A DNA stretch of 64,000 nt from Halicephalobus mephisto (taxonomy: Eukaryota; Nematoda; Chromadorea; Rhabditida; Panagrolaimidae): NCBI GenBank assembly GCA_009193035.1, contig SWDT01000227.1:62001-126000 (forward strand), written 5' to 3'. Below the pieces are notes generated by a model, which saw nothing but the letters and a program-made list of their open reading frames with translations, was not told the origin of the DNA and made no database searches. Below, one piece after another: positions 33,007 to 44,421 of the stretch. The position numbers and the translations under genes are program-made. How positions within the stretch are numbered: position 1 is the stretch's first letter; every line of letters starts with the position of its first letter.

Positions 33007-35327
33007 TCATTTAAAATATTTGGTCCTTCTCTTGCCCTCGACGTTGTAGGGTACTTGAGTGGACCAGAGTTCGTCTAATTTGTGGAAATAAACGTCTTTT
33101 TCCTGATCCGCACTGAAAACCATCGGAAGTCCCTTCGAAGTTTTCAGATTCATGAGTTTTTTTCTGGTGTCGGAAATTTTGTCGCTTCTGGACGACTTCA
33201 TGGGCTCCACTCTCGGCTTCCACTTCTTCAGGAAAGCCAGGTACTGCGTCTTCATCATGGGCACGCTCTTCACGAACAATACCGGGTACATGTAGGAGTA
33301 GATGACTACGATGTAGTCGAAAATGGCCTTCAACAACATCTGGAGGAAGTTCCCCGATCCAAATTGCATAAACACAAATGTCTGAAAATTTTAAGTTAAC
33401 TGAATAAAAATTTAATAGATTAATGCTGAGGTGTACAGAAAAATCGACATTAAAGTCAAAATAAAATTTGCACTTTGCTCGCAACATTCCGGCAGATCGG
33501 TTGGAATTTTTATATTAGAATTTTTTAAAGATTTCGAAATCAAAATAAAATTTGCACTTTGCTCGCAACATTCCGGCAGGTCGGACTATTTAATTCTTGT
33601 GCAGAAACTTAATTTTTATTTTGATTTTTTATACACTTCCACATAGTACTGAGCTGGTGAAAAATTTTAAATTGATTTTGTCACGAATTCTATTTTTCTT
33701 ATTTGTCCTTTTAGAAAATAATTAAATTTCGATTTTTTATGAAGTCATTTTTAATTCGATAATTTGTTGGAAAATGATTAAAATTTAGTGATTTATATTT
33801 TTAAAAATTAATAACGAAAAAAATGAAAACATTGGTCCCACCACGAAAACCGATTTTTCTCATTATAAAACTGATAAGTGGTTTTATGAAGAAATATTAA
33901 ACAAATTCGTGATTAAAGAATGAATAATCATTCGTGTCGGGACCGTAATTTGAAAAGTTTTCGAAAAATAAAGATCAAAGACTGCCGAAAAAATCCATAG
34001 TCTCGCCACGAATAACATGCAATTCATTTTTCGAGCATGATATTAATGATTTTCTATATACAGTAACCAGATTCACAAAAAATAATAAATTAAACATTAT
34101 TCTTGTCAGGACCGTAATTTGAAATATTTTTAAAAACAAAAATTAAAAATTTCGAATATTAACACGAATAATATTTAATTTTCTTCTCGATTGGAAATTC
34201 AATTTTTAATTGCTAAACAAATTACCACAATACAAACTATATTAGCCGTAGCTACGCCGTAGGATACTGTAATCAATAATTTCTGAGACCTCAAATTTTC
34301 CGCCAATTGATATCTCTCCGTCAAGTTGTAGTTTTTTCCGAAACTCATACATTGTCGATACCGTATATTGTTCAATTTGTGAGAAATAATCAACACCTGA
34401 AAATGTACCACAGTAATCATACTCAGGAACTACAGCACTCAACGTATGGATTACTGTAGTTAAAATTGTCGATTACGGTAACCAAAGTTGTGGATTACTG
34501 TAGTCAAAATTAAGAACTACAGTAATCAAGTTCAAATTACTGTAGTTAAAGTTGTCGATTACGGTAACCAAAGTTGTGGATTACTGTAGTCGAAACTGGA
34601 GGTTACTGTATTTTAAATTTATGAACTACAGTAATCAAGCTTGTAAATTACCGTAGTTAAAATTATCAATTACGGTAAAAAAAATTATAGATTACTGTAA
34701 TCGAAATAATGGATTACTGTAGTCAGAACTAGAGGTTACTGTATTTTGGGTTTTTCGAAAACTTACAATTCCAGCGGCAATCATGAGACCGAACTGCGTT
34801 ATTATCAGAATTACGGTCCCTTCGATGAGGAAAACATAAGTACAAAAAGCCCCCAGAATCCACTGAATAGCAATTGCGAAAAATAACAACTTGTTGTAAT
34901 TTTTACTTTCGTAAGTTCTGAACCATATGGTAGCACAAAATCTTTCAAAACTAATACATGGGGTGTTCAGGACAAAAGCACAACATGCCACGAATCTGAT
35001 CATTATTGCTCCAGAAAACGGTCCCACAAATAAAGTACGAGAAGCAGCGATGTTTGAATCCACGTCTTCTTTTCCGAGGATTATCCCTCCGATTACGGTA
35101 AATAATCTGGCCATACTGAGAACGAAAAACTCAACAGCCATGTTTACTGTCAGAATTCTGAGGTTTCTGTGGAACAATGAAGATTTATAAAAAACATAAA
35201 CGATGGAAAAAACCAAAGGATACGATACCAGGATCAGGATTAGCTCGATTATGTCCAGATACAGAGAAAGTTCATTCACAACCTCGTCCGGAAATTCGAC
35301 GTGAAGAATAATTTTCGAAGAATTCAT
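33007..35327 (-). CDS. Serpentine receptor class epsilon (sre) chemoreceptor
   Basis: Three exons (34767-35327, 34226-34396 and 33007-33381, read right to left), all phase 0, encode 368 residues. Sre proteins are nematode-specific seven-helix receptors, mostly in chemosensory neurons. The N-terminal region has the sre pattern of a helix, FHRNLRIL, then a helix ending ARLFTVIGGI. The middle carries the class hallmark LTERYQLAENLRSQKLL. The C-terminus ends with the typical basic tail and the motif YFHKLDELW. An upstream in-frame ATG at 35441 would add 38 residues that do not resemble the family, so I chose 35327. The donor of exon 2 (GTAATT) was picked for phase and for keeping a hydrophobic helix. 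Intron 1 contains the TACTGTAG repeats. There is no sign of pseudogenisation. Confidence 0.84.
33447..33592. repeat. Short tandem duplication (86 bp apart)
   Basis: TCAAAATAAAATTTGCACTTTGCTCGCAACATTCCGGCAG-type sequence occurs at about 33456 and again at about 33542, inside sre intron 2. Confidence 0.85.
34440..34750. repeat. TACTGTAGT/ACTACAGTA repeats in sre intron 1
   Basis: About a dozen alternating copies of GGATTACTGTAGT and GAACTACAGTAATCA, in both orientations, fill most of the intron. They are interspersed with CGATTACGGTAACCAAAG and could fold into stems. Confidence 0.8.
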
Positions 35328-35599
35328 AAATGTTTCAAAAACAAATTTTTTCAAGTTCAAAATCGATAAATATATTTTCGGAAAAAAAGTGAAATAAAAC
35401 AGGTGGTTTTCTGTTTCGGTAAATTTATTAAATTTGTTCAATTATGAAAAAAGCGGAGACTTTTCGAAATACTTTTAATTTTTAGAAAAATTTCACAAAA
35501 ATCACGAAAAATGCAAAATTTAATAAAAACAGTCTCCACAATGTCGATCAACAATCCATATTACTGTATTAAAATAAATAATAAATAATTATTATTGTC

Positions 35600-36278
35600 T
35601 CGAGGGGAATTTCCTGAAATTTTAAATTTTTAAATTTTAAAAAACGCGCGAGTCAATTTTAGGAACGATTTGCCAAATTTGTCGTCTTTTGGCGGGAATT
35701 TGAAAAGTCAAAAAATCACAATATTACGAAATCACGAAATTAAAGTTTTTCCAACAGGAATTTCTAAAAAATTAAAATAATAAAAAAATAAATTTCAAAA
35801 ATCAGATTTTTAATTTTTTCGCGGGAATTTGAGAAGTCAAAAAAATAAAAATTTTTTAATTTTAAATTATTTCGACACAAATTTCTGAATTCCTACAATT
35901 TTAGGTAAAAAACAAGAGTACAAGTGAGGACAGTGAATCGATTTTTACGACTATTTGCCAGATTTCCAATTTTTAATTTTTACTTATTTTGCATGAAAAT
36001 TTTAAAATCGCAAAAAATAACATTACAGAAATTAAAGTTTTTACAAAATTAGAAACTTTTAGAATTTTAGAGGAAATTTTGGAATTTAGGTAAAAGAACG
36101 CAAATGATAAAATGACGAGTCAACAGCAGGGCGAGTCAATTTCAACAAAGAATTACCAGATTTGCCCTTTTTCTACTTTGACAAACTTCCTTCTTTTTGT
36201 ACAGGAGTTCAGAAATAAAAAATCTACTATTATAAGAATCAAGAACGAAAACCTAAAATTTCATAGAAAATTTCAGAA
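35600..36278. other. Intergenic stretch of degenerate dispersed repeats
   Basis: Successive degenerate copies of the repeat family at 36279-36442 appear here (for example near 35640-35710, 35880-35960 and 36090-36180). They are recognisable by GCGAGTC-rich centres and CAATTTGCCA-like words. No gene is visible. Confidence 0.5.
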
Positions 36279-36442
36279 TTTAGGTAACAGAACGCGAGTG
36301 GTAAAAAAATGAGTCGACGGCAGTGCGAGTCGACTTTTGTCAAATTGCCAAATTTACCACTTTTCCTAATTTCAAACTTCCCTCCCTCTTTTCGCGCCAA
36401 TTCAAAAATCCCAAAATTACATATTCCTTTCTCAACAATAAT
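36279..36442 (+). repeat. Dispersed repeat, right arm of a 5-kb inverted pair
   Basis: This is the mate of 31012-31178 in opposite orientation. The pair brackets the mariner, the tRNA and the sre gene. Confidence 0.82.
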
Positions 36443-36689
36443 ACTGATATTTAAAGCAATAAGTATATTTTTTTAAATAAAATACTTTTCAAAAATCCTG
36501 GTTGTAAATTGATTTTGATTTTTTTAAATTTAATTATCGAAAAGTACAGTTGTCAATAACCACTTCAAAAATTAGAATATTTATTCAAAATAAATAAATT
36601 ATTTCATGAATCATGCCTCAAATTTAGAAAAAAAACATTCAAAAAAATTCGATAATTTTCTTTTTTGAAGTCGATTTTCCGACAGTCGG

Positions 36690-37080
36690 TCCCTGCGGCA
36701 TTTAGTCCTCTTATTTCGTAATATTTATCTCATTTTTTTAATAATTTTTTTATTATTAAATTAATATCTCAATTAAGTAAAAAAAATTAATTTTTAAAAA
36801 ATTTCGAAATAAATCCAGATCGAAAAAAGATAAAACGCCGCAGGGGCCAGCTGCCTACAGTCTTCGAAGTACTGTAGCACTGGCCGCTCGCTGGATTCGT
36901 TTAGGATTAAGCTGGATTTATTACGAAATCAAAAATTACGAAACAATCGCACATCTTCCCTGCGGCATTCGGTCCTCTTATTTCGTAATATTTATCTCAT
37001 TTTTTATATTATTTTTTTGTAATTAAATTAATATCTCAATTAAGTGAAAAAAATTAATTTTTAAAAAATTTCGAAATTAA
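36690..37080. repeat. Direct repeat of about 120 bp, 267 bp apart
   Basis: CCTGCGGCATTTAGTCCTCT and the sequence after it (to GAATTTCGAAAT-like ends) occur at about 36692-36812 and again at 36959-37078. Between them is unique GC-richer sequence (36830-36920) containing AAACGCCGCAGGGGCCAGC. Confidence 0.8.
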
Positions 37081-37689
37081 CGCGAGTCGAAGAAGAGCAA
37101 CTGCCGTATAGCTTACGAAATACAATACAATTCTGCATAAATTTCAAATTCTCATGTAAACTGCTACTGTACCCCCTTCAGGGACTTCGTGGTGGAATTA
37201 ACTCACGTCATGAAGATAATTCGGTACTTGAAAACAAGTCCTGATATTTCACTTTTTTCGAATTTTCCAAAATTTATTTTTTTTAAATTTATTCGAAATA
37301 ATTTTTAAAAATAATTAATTTCATATTTTACCAGAAGATCAATCAGAATTTATTATATTTTTTTAAAGAATAATTTTAAAAATTTAAAATAATTAAAAAT
37401 TAATTTTCAAATATAATTTTTTAAAATTTATTCGAATTTTTTAAAAATTAATTTTCAAATATTATTTTTTAAAATTTATTCGAAATAATTTTTTAAAAAT
37501 TATGATTTTTTAGTTGGTTGACTAAAAAGTCAGAATTTGTGTTTTATTTTTTAAAAATTATTTTTTGAATAATATCTGATCCACAAGTTGGTTCTTACCG
37601 CGAAAAATCCAAACTTTAATTTCGAATTCTGATTGTAAACTTTTACAATACTGTTAAAATAGAAACAGAAAAAATATCACTCATCTTTA

Positions 37690-38595
37690 TTCAACAACAA
37701 GACACGGACAATAATCAATATTACAACCACAAAAGTCAACCGAGGGTCTTGCTTATGTCCTACAGTATTCTACGGGCCTTGATGTTCAGGGTATCTCTTT
37801 AGGTGCTCTCTTTTTAGTGCAGTTTCTGTCTTAACATCTACATAACTATTTTCAACATAAGACAAACGAGAGTCTCACTTACGCTCTACAGTATCCCACG
37901 TTCCCTGATATTCAGGCTATTTCTTCAGGTTCTCTTTCTAATATAATTCCTGTCCCAACATCTACATAACTATTTTCAACACAAGACAAACGAGAGTCTC
38001 ACTTACGCTCTACAGTATCCCACGTTCCCTGACATTCAGGCTATCCTTTCAGATATTATCTTTTTAGTGCAGTTTCTGTCTTAACATCTACATAACTATT
38101 TTCAACACAAGACAACCGAGAGTCTCACTGATGTCCTACAGTATTCTACATTCTCTGATATCCAAACTATCCTTTCAGATATTATCTTTTTAGTGCAGTT
38201 TCTGTCCCAACATCTACATAACTATTTTCAACATAAGTCAACCGAGAGTCTCACTTACGCTCTACAGTATCCCACGTTCCCTGATATTCAGGCTATTTCT
38301 TCAGGTTCTCTTTCTAATATAATTCCTGTCCCAACATCTACATAACTATTTTCAACACAAGACAACCGAGAGTCTCACTCATGTCCTACAGTATTCTACA
38401 TTTTCTGATATCCAAACTATCCTTTCAGATATTATCTTTCTAGTGCAGTTTCTGTCCCAACATCTACATAACTATTTTCAACATAAGACAACCAAGAGTC
38501 TCACTTACGTTCTACAGTATCCCACGTTCCCTGATATTCAGGCTATTTCTTCAGGTTCTCTTTCTAATATAATTCCTGTCCCAACAAATACGGAA
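37690..38595. repeat. 125-bp satellite array, two unit subtypes
   Basis: CATAACTATTTTCAACA recurs at about 37841, 37965, 38091, 38216, 38341 and 38466. Every unit has a CTACAGTAT...CCACGTTCCCTGATATTCAGG core or its variant. Two spacer subtypes alternate irregularly: CTTCAGGTTCTCTTTCTAAT and CTTTCAGATATTATCTTT. Confidence 0.92.
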
Positions 38596-38599
38596 CACT

Positions 38600-39938
38600 G
38601 AAAATTTACACTTAATTCAATTGTGAATTTTTTAAGTTGACAAAGTTAATATGGAACATAAATTTGTCCAAAATGAGGTCTGAAAAATAAATATTAATTT
38701 TATAATGTTAATATAAAATTTTACGATTTTTAAAATCAATTTTAAAAATTCTGAATTTCCGAAAAAATTTAAAATTATTTATTTTCAAGAATTAAAAATC
38801 TTAATATTTAAATTTTTTAAAAATTTCGTAATTTAATAGATTTTGAATTTTCGAAAAATTTAAAATTATTTATTTTCAAAGATCATTTAAAAAATTTAAT
38901 TTTCAAAGCAATTTCAGACTTCTGAATCCATCGAAACCCGATTCGCATCTGAAGTATATATATCAAATTTTTTTTAATTTTTATTTTTTATTTTTTTTGT
39001 TTTTTAATAAAAACTTAAAAAATCCAAATTTTTAATAATTAAATTCAAAAATTTTTTTTTCTTTGGGATTTCATTTTTGAACGTTGGTAATTTACACATC
39101 CAAGAGTCAAAAATTTGATAAAGAAAATCCAATTTTAGCGTGCCAGTCATGTCCGAATGCGCAAGGCGCGCGATCGATCGAGGCCGGACACACAATAGAC
39201 CTTGGCCATTCCCGACCGGACGCCAGCTGGAGCAGTGACCACTCATTCCAAATGTTGCCGGATGCGGTCTGGCTTATGGTTCTTCTCTCTGCCAAATTTT
39301 GAGTCGTGCCTTATTTCCCCCACTCTTCCCTCCGGGCTTTTTGGCCAACTTTGGATTTATAAATTTTTTTTATCCTCACAAGTTCAATTTCTATTTTTTG
39401 TAATCGTTAAAATTCTAAAAATTTTTTGAATTTCAAAATTCCCGCGCGAGAGAGAGTAGAAATTAAAAAAAAATAAATCTGGCATTATTACAAAAGTCAA
39501 TTTTTTAAATAATTTTAAAAATTCCTCTCAAGACAATTTCGCAAAAATCGTTGTTTTTTATTGTTGCAATAGTGTGATTTTTCAAATTCCCGCGCAAAGG
39601 ACGAGTTTGGTCAAAGTTTAGAAAATAGAAACTGGCCATTCAAAACCGAAATCGACTCGACCTCATTTTCCTTCTTATTTCTTTTAAATTTTAAAACTTA
39701 GGAAATTTCAAAAATTGTCCTCGAAACAATTTCGTCAAAACCTAAGTTTTATTATTTTTTGTAAATTTTCTGAATCAATATTATTTCAGAAAAAAGTAAT
39801 TATCCCTCGAATCAGATGGTTCAAATCCAGTCAAGGTGATCCGACTCGCGTCATTCGATCGATTCCGTCGTATTTGAAGACTACTATTTTTATTATTACT
39901 TCTGCCGACGATAGCCATCATTACACCCTAGGTGAGAA
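38600..39938. other. Upstream region of the semaphorin gene
   Basis: Two GC-richer patches stand out: 39130-39310, with CGCGCGATCGATCGAGGCC, and 39800-39935. Either could be promoter sequence or a 5' non-coding exon. The open frames over 39004-39302 on both strands have no splice support. Confidence 0.4.
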
Positions 39939-42900
39939 ATGACAGACATCTCAAGGACGAGTTATTTTTTTACTTTTTCAATGACCTCTGGAATATTTAT
40001 TATTTTTGGTTTATTTTTGTCCACTTGCCAAGCAAGTGAATCTAGCGGGTTTTATCCAGGTAGGATTGAGTTAAAAAAATATTTCGTTTATTTACTGGTT
40101 TCAGACAATGTGTTCTCTCGGGGGGCTCTCGGTTACGGACCGTTGCTCGTCGACTCCAAGTCCACTTCGCTGTACGTCGGGGCGAGAGGCCACTTGTTCA
40201 GATTATGGCTTTTCAACATTAACCAAACAAACAGCGATAATCTAGTAAGGATTTACTTAGATAATTTACCGTTCTGTCGTAGCATCCATGGGCCTGTAAT
40301 TAAGAAAAAATCTGAAAATTCTTTAATAATTACCAATAATACTCGCAAAACAACAACACAACTGCTACTCAGCTATCCAGATCAGCCGATTGACATGTAG
40401 GATCCATAAAATCTAAAAATAACGCGAAAACTTCTCGAATTATTTTCGATATATCAATAATAATACATACAAAACAAGAATGAAATCCACTTACTGTATG
40501 TTGATGAATTGACATTCAGGATCCATAAAATCTAAAAGTAACGCGAAAACTTTTCGAATTATTTTCGATATATCAATAATAGTACATACGAAACAGTAAT
40601 GAAATCCACTTACTGTATATTGATGAATTGAGATGTAGGATTTATAAAATCCAAAAATAAAAGAAAAAATCCCAGAACTTTTCGATATATAAACAATAAT
40701 ACATACGAAAAAACAAAAAACAACTGTTGCTTAACTACAGTATGCTGATTGATGTGCAGGGTTTTTCGTCTCGGGACCATGTTTTCTGAATCAGTTGCGT
40801 TTTAACTAAAGAAATTACCTTTAAAATTTTCAAAAGTACTTTTTAGTTTTTCGAAAGAAAATTAGAAACAAGACCTGAAGAAAAAGAAGAATGCCTCGGG
40901 GAAAATTCAGCTACGGAATGCGACACCTGGATCAGACTTATGTTTCTCACAGAAAACGGACAACTCCTACTTTGTGTCTCTAGCGGAATGAAACCTCAAA
41001 TTCGTCGAATAATTCCGCAAAAATTAGAAGATGAAGGATATCCTAGGACAGTCATCGGGGTGTGTTCCCCTCAGGCAAATCTCAACACTACCGCCGTTTA
41101 TGTCGAACAAGGAAATCCGGACGGGATTCCGGCAGTTTACTCAGGAATAAGGACCGGATTAACGCTTGAAAATTATTTAATTTACAGACCACCTTTGGAA
41201 TTCAATAATCGTCAAGTTCATTCTGCTTTGAGGACGATATATACTGATTACAAATGGCTAAATCAGCCTCAATTTGTCGGAAGCTTCGCCGTCGATCAAT
41301 ACGTTTATTTTTTCTTCAGAGAAATCGCAGTCGAAGCAGAATCCTTGGGGAAAGTTGTCTATTCAAGAGTAGCCAGAGTCTGCAAAAGAGATCTAGGAGG
41401 TCAGAACGTCCTCAGCCAAAAATGGAGCACATTCGTCAAGGCCAGACTCAACTGTTCTCTCTCTGGATCCCAATTTCCTTATTATTTCGACCATATCCGT
41501 GAGTAGATTCACGTTTTATTTTATCAAAATTGATGATCAAATTTCGAACTCAAAGTTAACCATCGAAATTAAAATTCAAAGCTAACAGTCAAAGTTCGAA
41601 ATTGAACTTTGAATTTTTCGCACTAAGATACAATTTTCAAAATTCCAACTTTTCGCGCTAAGATACAATTTTCAAAATTTCAACTTTTCGTGTTAAGATA
41701 GTTTTCAAAATTTAAATTTTTCGTGTTAAGACAGTTTTCAAAATTTCAACTTTTCGTGTTAAGACAACTTACAAATCATATCATTGTAATTCAAAAACCT
41801 AAATAACTTCAAATTATCAATTTAAGTAGAATTTTTTGAAATAGAAAATTCATAAATGTTTCAACACGAAAAATCCAAATTTCGATCGTCAATTTTGATA
41901 TAAAAAAAATACTAAATTTAAAAATGTAAAATTTTCAGAATCAATCGAAAAACAAGTCCTTGGAAGTGATACCGTAATTTACGGTACTTTCAGTACTGCT
42001 GAAGGTCCATTCGTGACTTCTGCCGTCTGTGCCTTCACATTGAGCTCAATAAACCGGGTGTTCGACAACGGTCTGTTCCTGGAACACCAGAATGGAGCTT
42101 GGACGACCACCCTTCCGGATACAGTACCCCAATATCGTCCTGGTTCTTGTGTGCCTGATTCCAGAACACTTCCAGATTCTGATGTTCATTTTGCTCAATC
42201 ACATCTACTCATGGCAGATGCCATTCCATCCGGAGATCCGCTTATTTACGCCTCAGGCAGACAATATGGAAAAATAATTGCTGATCCCAGAGATGAAGAT
42301 ACTGTAGTTTTATTTTTGGTTCTTCCTCATGAAAACAAGCTGATAAAATTACTGCATAATAGACAAGAATCCGGCTCAAATGCGGCTAAAAAACTTGCAG
42401 AATACAAACTACCATTCCAATCCAGGATAAACTCACTAGCTATATTGCCTAATGATTACTTATTCATTGCGGATAACGAACGAGTTTCGCAATACAGAGT
42501 GGCCCAATGTTCTCTCCACAACGATTGCGGTACTTGTGCCACTGACCCCCATTGCTCCTGGAATATTGCCAGATCCGAATGTTTTCCTCAAGAAACCGTC
42601 CATTCCACAGCCGTCGGATGGATAACGAACGCCAAAAGTGCCGAAAGATGTGCTGCATACGTCAAATCCGTTCCAAAAACGATCTATCCCGGAGACAGTT
42701 TACACCTGGAATGCACTGGATCGGATCCACAATGGCTCCTCGACAAACAACTAATTACTGAAGACACTGAGCATTTGAAGCTCACTAAAAACGGAGGAAT
42801 CGTCATCCTAAACGTAAGTCGTTGGTGATAATCATACTACTGTGGGGATCAAGAACGACAGTTGTGAAATAATCTCGAGAATGTCCAGAATCCAGAGGTT

Positions 42901-43886
42901 TCGGAACTGATTCTGACGGATTTTGTTAATTTTCGAAAGTTCTAGAACTTTCAACATGATTCGGAAAGGTTTCAGAAGTCCCTACGAGATTCTCGAAAAT
43001 TCTAGAGTCTTCAATGAGATTCTAGAGGTTTTTTAAGTTACGGAATATTCTAAAAACTTCTATAAAATCTCCGAAAATCCGAGTCTTTCATGGGATTCTG
43101 AGTGTCTACAAAACGTCGGAAAATTCTACTTTTTTAAAAGATCCTAGAAAATCATGAAATTCTAATCTTACAACGTTGAAATTTCAGGCCACAGGAACAG
43201 AAAGCGGAACTTACCAATGTATAATCCTCGGGACTCCGATGATCGATTACTTGATCAAAGTTGACGAAGAAGAATGCACAAGACCGTCGACAGTCGAGCA
43301 ATTCCGTTCCATCCAGCGAGAATGGTGTCGCAAATTCGACAACTACAAATCCAACATGCTAAAATGGCAGCGATGGTATGAGAATAACGTAAGTTTCATA
43401 TATCACTAAAGTAAAAAAATCTAAAAAACTCGTATCTAAAATAATAAAAATCTAAAAAACTCTTATTTAATATCTAAAAAATAGAAAAATCCTCGTTTAA
43501 AATTTAAAAAAATAAGAAACTTCTTACCTAAAATACTAAAAAGTAAAAATAATTCATTCTAAAACAAGAAATATTTAAAAAATTCTTACCTAAAGTTTTA
43601 AAAAACAGAAATATTCATATCTAAAATAATAAAAAGTAGAAATAATTCTTTCTGAAATAATAATTATTTAAAAAATTCTTACCTAAAGTTCAAAAAACAG
43701 AAATATTCATATCTAAAATAATAAAAAGTAGAAATAATTCTTTCTAAAATAAGAAATATTTTTAAAATTCTTACCTAAAGTTTTAAAAAAACTTACCTAA
43801 AATAATGGAAATTTCAGAGTCACTGTCCACGACTCCCGGAGGAATTCAACCGTTCAAATCACAAAAAACAAGCTGCAGTTTTGTAG
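39939..43886 (+). CDS. mab-20: Secreted class-2 semaphorin (MAB-20/Sema-2A type)
   Basis: Six exons, 39939-40059, 40105-40244, 40847-41498, 41939-42813, 43188-43388 and 43818-43886, agree in phase and encode 685 residues. Semaphorins are axon-guidance and cell-contact ligands for plexins. A signal peptide lies near residues 15-32 (the second Met, at 39981, may be the true start). The sema beta-propeller follows (LYVGARGHLFRL, WSTFVKARLNCS, then a YGTFSTAEGPF stretch). A PSI cysteine knot begins near 495 (CSLHNDCGTC). One C2-type Ig domain lies near 548-615 (LHLECTG ... GTYQC). A conserved Cys-containing tail follows. There is no membrane helix, which fits the secreted invertebrate class 2 and C. 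elegans MAB-20. Intron 1 is only 45 nt and stop-free. Intron 2 contains three 119-bp tandem units. Confidence 0.92.
40390..40760. repeat. 119-bp tandem repeat in semaphorin intron 2
   Basis: Units start at about 40399, 40518 and 40637 with AGGATCCATAAAATCTAAAA or a variant and contain TTTTCGATATATCAATAATA. Confidence 0.88.
43430..43805. repeat. Degenerate tandem units in semaphorin intron 5
   Basis: AAATAATAAAAAGTAGAAAT and TTCTTACCTAAAGTT words recur three to five times with a period of about 95 bp. No exon is hidden here in a usable phase. Confidence 0.7.
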
Positions 43887-43932
43887 TTTTATATAAAACG
43901 ATTACTCATGTAAAAAAATAAAAAATACAGAA

Positions 43933-44259
43933 TTAATTTGGAAGAGCACTACAAGCAACGATCTTGACGACATCGACTCCGATGTGGAAGTTCTGATGGA
44001 TCGTCGGATTCTTCAACAGTATAGTCCAGACATTGTTATAGAAACGATAAGTCTTCAGAACACCTCCAGTGATCACAACCGGTTTTGTTTTGAGTTTTCT
44101 AAGATGATCCAAAATGCTATAGTCGTACTTTCGGAGAATAATCTTGGCCAGTTCTGGAGTGATTATCCCATTACGAGCATAGTAAAAAACAATCTCTTCC
44201 AGAATCCTTCCTGGGGTAGCTTCACGATACTGCAACAAAAACGGTCTTCCATCGGACAT
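43933..44259 (-). CDS. GTF2A2: Transcription initiation factor IIA gamma subunit
   Basis: The single exon encodes 108 residues, against 109 in human TFIIA gamma. TFIIA binds TBP on TATA DNA during Pol II pre-initiation complex assembly. The N-terminal four-helix-bundle half reads LLQYREATPGRILEEIV. The C-terminal beta-barrel half carries the family signature LKTYRFYNNVWTILL and VDVVKIVACS. I take the ATG at 44259. An in-frame GTG upstream is not a likely start. A TTTTTAG acceptor precedes the ATG by 33 nt and an AATAAA of the upstream gene lies about 105 nt before that acceptor. The gene is therefore probably the third cistron of an operon with uba-2 and TBCD. The stop is 46 bp from the convergent semaphorin stop. 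Some core residues differ from the animal consensus, so it is diverged. Confidence 0.92.
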   Translation of the reverse strand: MSDGRPFLLQYREATPGRILEEIVFYYARNGIITPELAKIILRKYDYSILDHLRKLKTKPVVITGGVLKTYRFYNNVWTILLKNPTIHQNFHIGVDVVKIVACSALPN

Positions 44260-44291
44260 CTTCGTCAACAAAGTCACTATATATCAAACAA

Positions 44292-44299
44292 GCTAAAAA
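44292..44299 (-). other. Likely SL acceptor for TFIIA gamma
   Basis: On the - strand ATTTTTAG ends at 44293, 33 nt before the start codon. The AATAAA of the upstream cistron lies at 44397-44402 on the - strand, giving the spacing of about 100 nt typical of nematode operons. Confidence 0.6.
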
Positions 44300-44396
44300 T
44301 CATCAAAAAAAACACCTTCACCCAGGTGGAACCCCGCTCTCGCAACGAAAACCTGACCACATTTCGCAACACCCGTCTGACTCGTGTTACCTGTTT

Positions 44397-44402
44397 TATT
44401 TC
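44397..44402 (-). terminator. Polyadenylation signal AATAAA of TBCD
   Basis: Read on the - strand, AATAAA occurs 20 nt past the TBCD stop, within GAGAAATAAAACAG. Confidence 0.6.
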
Positions 44403-44421
44403 TCGAGATCACAGATAAATC

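Noticed and set aside
34767..35441. Upstream ATG at 35441 as the sre start
   Set aside because: The extra 38 residues are Phe/Lys/Asn-rich with no family resemblance. The ATG at 35327 gives a normal-length sre protein.
39004..39302. Open frames on both strands upstream of the semaphorin
   Set aside because: They are short, overlapping and lack splice sites. The GC-richness more likely reflects promoter DNA.
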